Shown here: positions 61,715-64,000 of the stretch, piece after piece | Numbering within the stretch: the stretch's first letter is position 1 | How the letters are laid out: every line of letters starts with the position of its first letter | Position numbers and translations under genes: made by a program | The notes under the pieces: generated by a model | Databases searched by the model: none | What the model was told of the DNA's origin: nothing | Seen by the model: only the letters and a program-made list of their open reading frames with translations | Origin: Sclerodactyla briareus | Lineage: Eukaryota > Echinodermata > Holothuroidea > Dendrochirotida > Sclerodactylidae | DNA: 64,000 nt | Assembly: GCA_026419785.1 (NCBI GenBank) | Contig: JAODTK010003432.1 | Coordinates: 1-64,000 of the forward strand | Direction: 5' to 3'

Positions 61715-61750
61715 CAGAGCTTCGACATCCTAGTCTCTTTCGTCAGTGCA
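61715..61750 (-). ncRNA. Hammerhead-ribozyme-like core in the Penelope-like element's 3' region
   Basis: On the minus strand, CTGACGA (61,740-61,746) matches the CUGANGA core, followed by a 16-base stem II region with GAC/GUC pairing around a TAGGAT loop, then GAAG (61,720-61,723) in place of the usual GAAA. Penelope-like elements are known to carry minimal hammerhead motifs in their pseudo-LTRs, and the position about 270 bp past the endonuclease fits. The GAAG and the short stem II suggest a worn or mis-sequenced copy. A cleavage-site partner for stem III was not fixed with certainty. Confidence 0.45.
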
Positions 61751-62009
61751 GTGACCACAGAATTTATAACCGAATAGAAGACTGCTGAGACTTTATATGC
61801 TATGAACAATGGTGGGGTGAGGCTAATTAATGTTTCCCTGATTGACAGGGATATCCCTTGGGATTATCCCGGGAGAGGCCATTTTTGCGCCTCATAGAAT
61901 TGACGGAGTAATCCTCAACAGATTATACTAATGAAGGCCCTTTGGGCGGCCGTGGTGATTGACAAATATGCAATATGGGGGTTCGAGTGGTCCATTATTT
62001 CTTTTGTTA

Positions 62010-62300
62010 TGGTAGGTCGTTCCGAATGTTTCAGACCAAATTGGTGTATTGCGTTTTCATGTTCATTCCCATATTCTTCTTCGCTTTGCGGGATTTAGTG
62101 GACCAATTTGGGTCAGGGTCGATGCCAATCACTCTCGGGTTTTCAATGGATTACTGATAATTGTTTTGAAAGCTAGCACCGGCTGCTCATTTTTTGGTCT
62201 TGATGGCTGACCGTTGTTGGGTCATTCGCTCACTCCGGGTGGTTTCGTTCTCCCGATGTACTGAACTCCGCAGAGGTTACAGTCAATTAGGTAGACCAGT
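62010..62300 (-). pseudogene. GIY-YIG endonuclease domain of the Penelope-like element
   Basis: In one clean minus-strand frame at 62,246-62,299 the reading is LVYLIDCNLCGVQYIGRT, with the YLI...YIG signature of GIY-YIG nucleases and the Cys-x2-Cys between them that is usual in Penelope-like elements. Downstream the frame shifts; a V-x-GID strand with a stretch of Lys/Arg (about 62,030-62,130) fits the C-terminal part, ending in a stop near 62,015. The catalytic Arg and Glu downstream of YIG cannot be placed securely because of the frameshift. Confidence 0.8.
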
Positions 62301-62870
62301 TCTTCGAGACGCAATCAATATCTCTGTTAATCGGAAATTGCGGGATGGCTGGAAAACTTTTGGAAACAAGTTTGTGCGATCGACACGTATTTGCACGTTT
62401 TGCCGTTGGATGGGCCGGGGCGGCTGCTGCCGCCAGTGTTTCTTTTCGGCTCTGCTTGCCTCCGAAAATTTGGGCATTGACTAGAATGTCACGCATTCCG
62501 AGTCTGCTGTAGGCAACAACCGGGGGTTCGGGGAACACGGATTTTAGGCGTTCCGATTTGAAGGATGGGCAAATGCTTGTTAATGAGAGTGGCTAATGGT
62601 GGAGGGCAGGATGGTATTACAGACGATTGGTTACCTCTGGGTTGGATTGGCCGATTGTTTGTATGTTCAGGTTTCATTTCGCGGAGTCTTTCTAGCCTTT
62701 TCAATGGCCTTTTCAATGGACTCAACTCCGGAATCTGAATGCCTTCTTTTTGGAGATGTTTTGAAATGGTTGGCACGGGCTCGAATCACATCTGAGGATC
62801 AATGCGTTTCAGACGATGACTTGAACTGTAGGGATGTTCTTCGTGTCAGTGAGGTGGGTGACAACTGCTA
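62300..62870 (-). pseudogene. Penelope-like connector between RT and endonuclease
   Basis: Minus-strand pieces: PPPLATLINKHLPILQIGTP (about 62,555-62,610), then PVVAYSRLGMRDILVNAQIF in a neighbouring frame (about 62,460-62,525), corresponding to the P-x-V-x-Y-x(4)-x-RDILV signature between RT and endonuclease. A Cys-bearing piece (CRSHKLVSKSF, about 62,360-62,400) follows where the family's Zn-finger-like linker lies. Two or three frameshifts occur. Confidence 0.75.
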
Positions 62871-64000
62871 GGGAGTAGAATTGTCTTGTCCGTTGTGGTG
62901 TGAACAATCTGTTTTGCGTGACCCGTTTTCCAACGGACATGTGGTGTCAATGAAGTGGACTCTGTGTCCCTTGAAAATTCTGCAGTGAATTTGATGATGG
63001 GTGAATGCGTTGATTTGTTTCGATGAACGAGTAGTTTTCTTTCCCGTGGTCCATATCATGAAGATGATCATCAATATAACGGAGCCACACCAGTGGCCTC
63101 AGGCCTGTTCCAGAGGAATTTCTCTTCAAGTTTTTCCCTGAAGAGGTTGGCGAACGAAGGATCCATTGGTAGTGCCCATTGCTGTGGACCTGCAGGTAAT
63201 GTTGACACAACCAAACACAAAATTGTTGCAAATTAGGATGAGGTGCATTAGTTTCCGCTAGATCGGGGCTTTTGGTTGTGTCTGGCTGGCCAGGAATTGG
63301 TTCGAAAGCCGAGTACAGGCTTTTATACCTTCCGTTTGAGGGATATGGGTATACAGAGAAGAACCGTCCAGGGTTGCCAGCAAGTGCCGGGGAAGATCTT
63401 TGATCTTTCCGATTTTATTGATGAAGTCTGTGGTGTCCTTGACGTGAGACTGGATGGACTGGAAGAGGCGGCTGAATCAGTAGGTCCCGAATTTGGGAAT
63501 TTTCTCTGTAGCATTGCCGTTGCCAGAAATATGGGTCTGCCAGGGTTGCCATCCTCGTGAATTTTTGGGGAGGAAGTAACCTTCCTGGCTTGGGTTTCCG
63601 ATTTGAAGGTTTGTGCCGACTTTGGGGCTAATTGGAGCACCCCTTGGCTAACCATTTTCTCTATGGTTTTTTATCTGGCAGCAATTTGCTGGTGGGGGGG
63701 GTCGGAGTCAAGTGGTGAATAATGTACGGGTTTGCCCAATAGACGTCTTTCTTCCGATTCGTAGAATTCGGTGCTCATTGCCACCGAGCGGCAAGAGCCT
63801 TTGTCAGCATGCTGCTGACGATATCGTTGTCATGTTTTTCAGAATGAGGCAATGGAATTGGTTCTCAGTTTGTGCTGAGGTTTCCCTGAATTCATGGCGG
63901 GGTGTAGTTTTTTGACATCTCTTCGATTGCCGAAATGTATGCTTCCAATGTGGGGGAAGGCCCTTTTGGTGGGTTCCAAGTGCTTTTTTTGCCTTGAATT
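62870..64000 (-). pseudogene. Penelope-like reverse transcriptase domain (frame-shifted)
   Basis: Blocks in order on the minus strand: ADKGS (about 63,800); MSTEFYESEERRLLGKPVHY (63,720-63,780); KIHEDGNPGRPI (about 63,535-63,565), the finger block; IPISL near 63,330 in place of the usual LYTNIP-type block; YLQVHS then TAMGTT in the next frame (about 63,165-63,200); ANLFREKLEEKFLWNRPEAT (63,095-63,155) in the third frame; and RYIDD (63,064-63,081) with the two catalytic Asp intact, followed by FMIW and HFIDT-type pieces. Three frames are used within 130 bp around the active site. The protein would be inactive if the sequence is accurate; sequencing indels are an equally good explanation. Confidence 0.85.

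Larger units (their letters stand above)
61660..64000 (-). mobile_element. Penelope-like retroelement, 5' end beyond the window
   Basis: Read on the minus strand from 64,000 downward, the order is: N-terminal region with an ADKGS box (63,795-63,808), fingers with PKIHEDGN (63,546-63,568), palm with an A-M-G box and YIDD (63,067-63,078), a connector, a GIY-YIG endonuclease (about 62,010-62,300), then about 270 bp of non-coding sequence ending near a hammerhead-like motif at 61,720-61,746. That order is specific to endonuclease-bearing Penelope-like elements, which prime reverse transcription at nicked DNA. At least seven frame changes and internal stops break the open frame in 2 kb. The 3' boundary is set by the hammerhead region, not by a mapped target-site duplication. 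The 5' pseudo-LTR is outside the window. Confidence 0.85.

Overview
The window looks like a piece of a repeat-rich animal nuclear genome, most likely a marine invertebrate; I cannot name the species. The reasons are long AT, GATA, CTA and GAT microsatellites, tRNA-derived SINE-like pieces, a decayed CR1/L2-type LINE tail, a Ty3/gypsy-like integrase tail, a Penelope-like element and a long-terminal-inverted-repeat element, with almost no continuous coding sequence. The longest open frame is only 167 codons (31,913-32,416, minus). A rough estimate from stop-codon frequency is that two or three this long are expected by chance in 64 kb, so open frames alone prove nothing here. Recognisable proteins change frame every 50-150 bases and homopolymer runs of 10-18 bases are common, which fits an unpolished long-read assembly, old decayed elements, or both.

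Layout, left to right. 1-3.9 kb: no recognised gene, but GC-richer stretches with open frames and one exon-like block (2,498-2,665) with good splice signals on both sides. 3.9-6.8 kb: a 2.8 kb element with inverted arms of roughly 430-520 bp and a 356 bp tandem duplication inside the right arm. 7-15 kb: AT microsatellite, an exon-like block at 8.4-8.8 kb, and several local tandem repeats (219 bp, 55 bp and about 95 bp units), a dispersed direct-repeat pair and a hairpin. 15-23 kb: polypurine and polypyrimidine tracts and a tRNA-like SINE head. 23.0-24.2 kb: four tandem copies of a 257-270 bp unit joined by trinucleotide repeats. 25-28 kb: GACACC-type hexamer repeats and a 180 bp AT tract. 28-36 kb: no recognised gene; a GC-richer island at 31.3-32.5 kb with open frames, an exon-like block at 35.7-35.9 kb, and palindromes. 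36-46 kb: a GAT/GTG-rich low-complexity block, an orphan gypsy integrase tail, and inverted hairpins near 45 kb. 47-52 kb: GATA tract, the LINE fragment, GGACTC hexamer clusters, tRNA-like repeats and one possible terminal exon. 52-61 kb: essentially unassigned.

The best supported feature is at the right end, on the minus strand: a Penelope-like retroelement with reverse transcriptase (YIDD box), connector and GIY-YIG endonuclease domain, running off the window at 64,000. About 270 bp past its coding end lies a hammerhead-ribozyme-like core, as expected for the pseudo-LTR of this class. No pathway or operon can be reconstructed; the window is best read as intergenic or intronic DNA filled with mobile-element debris, with a handful of low-confidence exon candidates.
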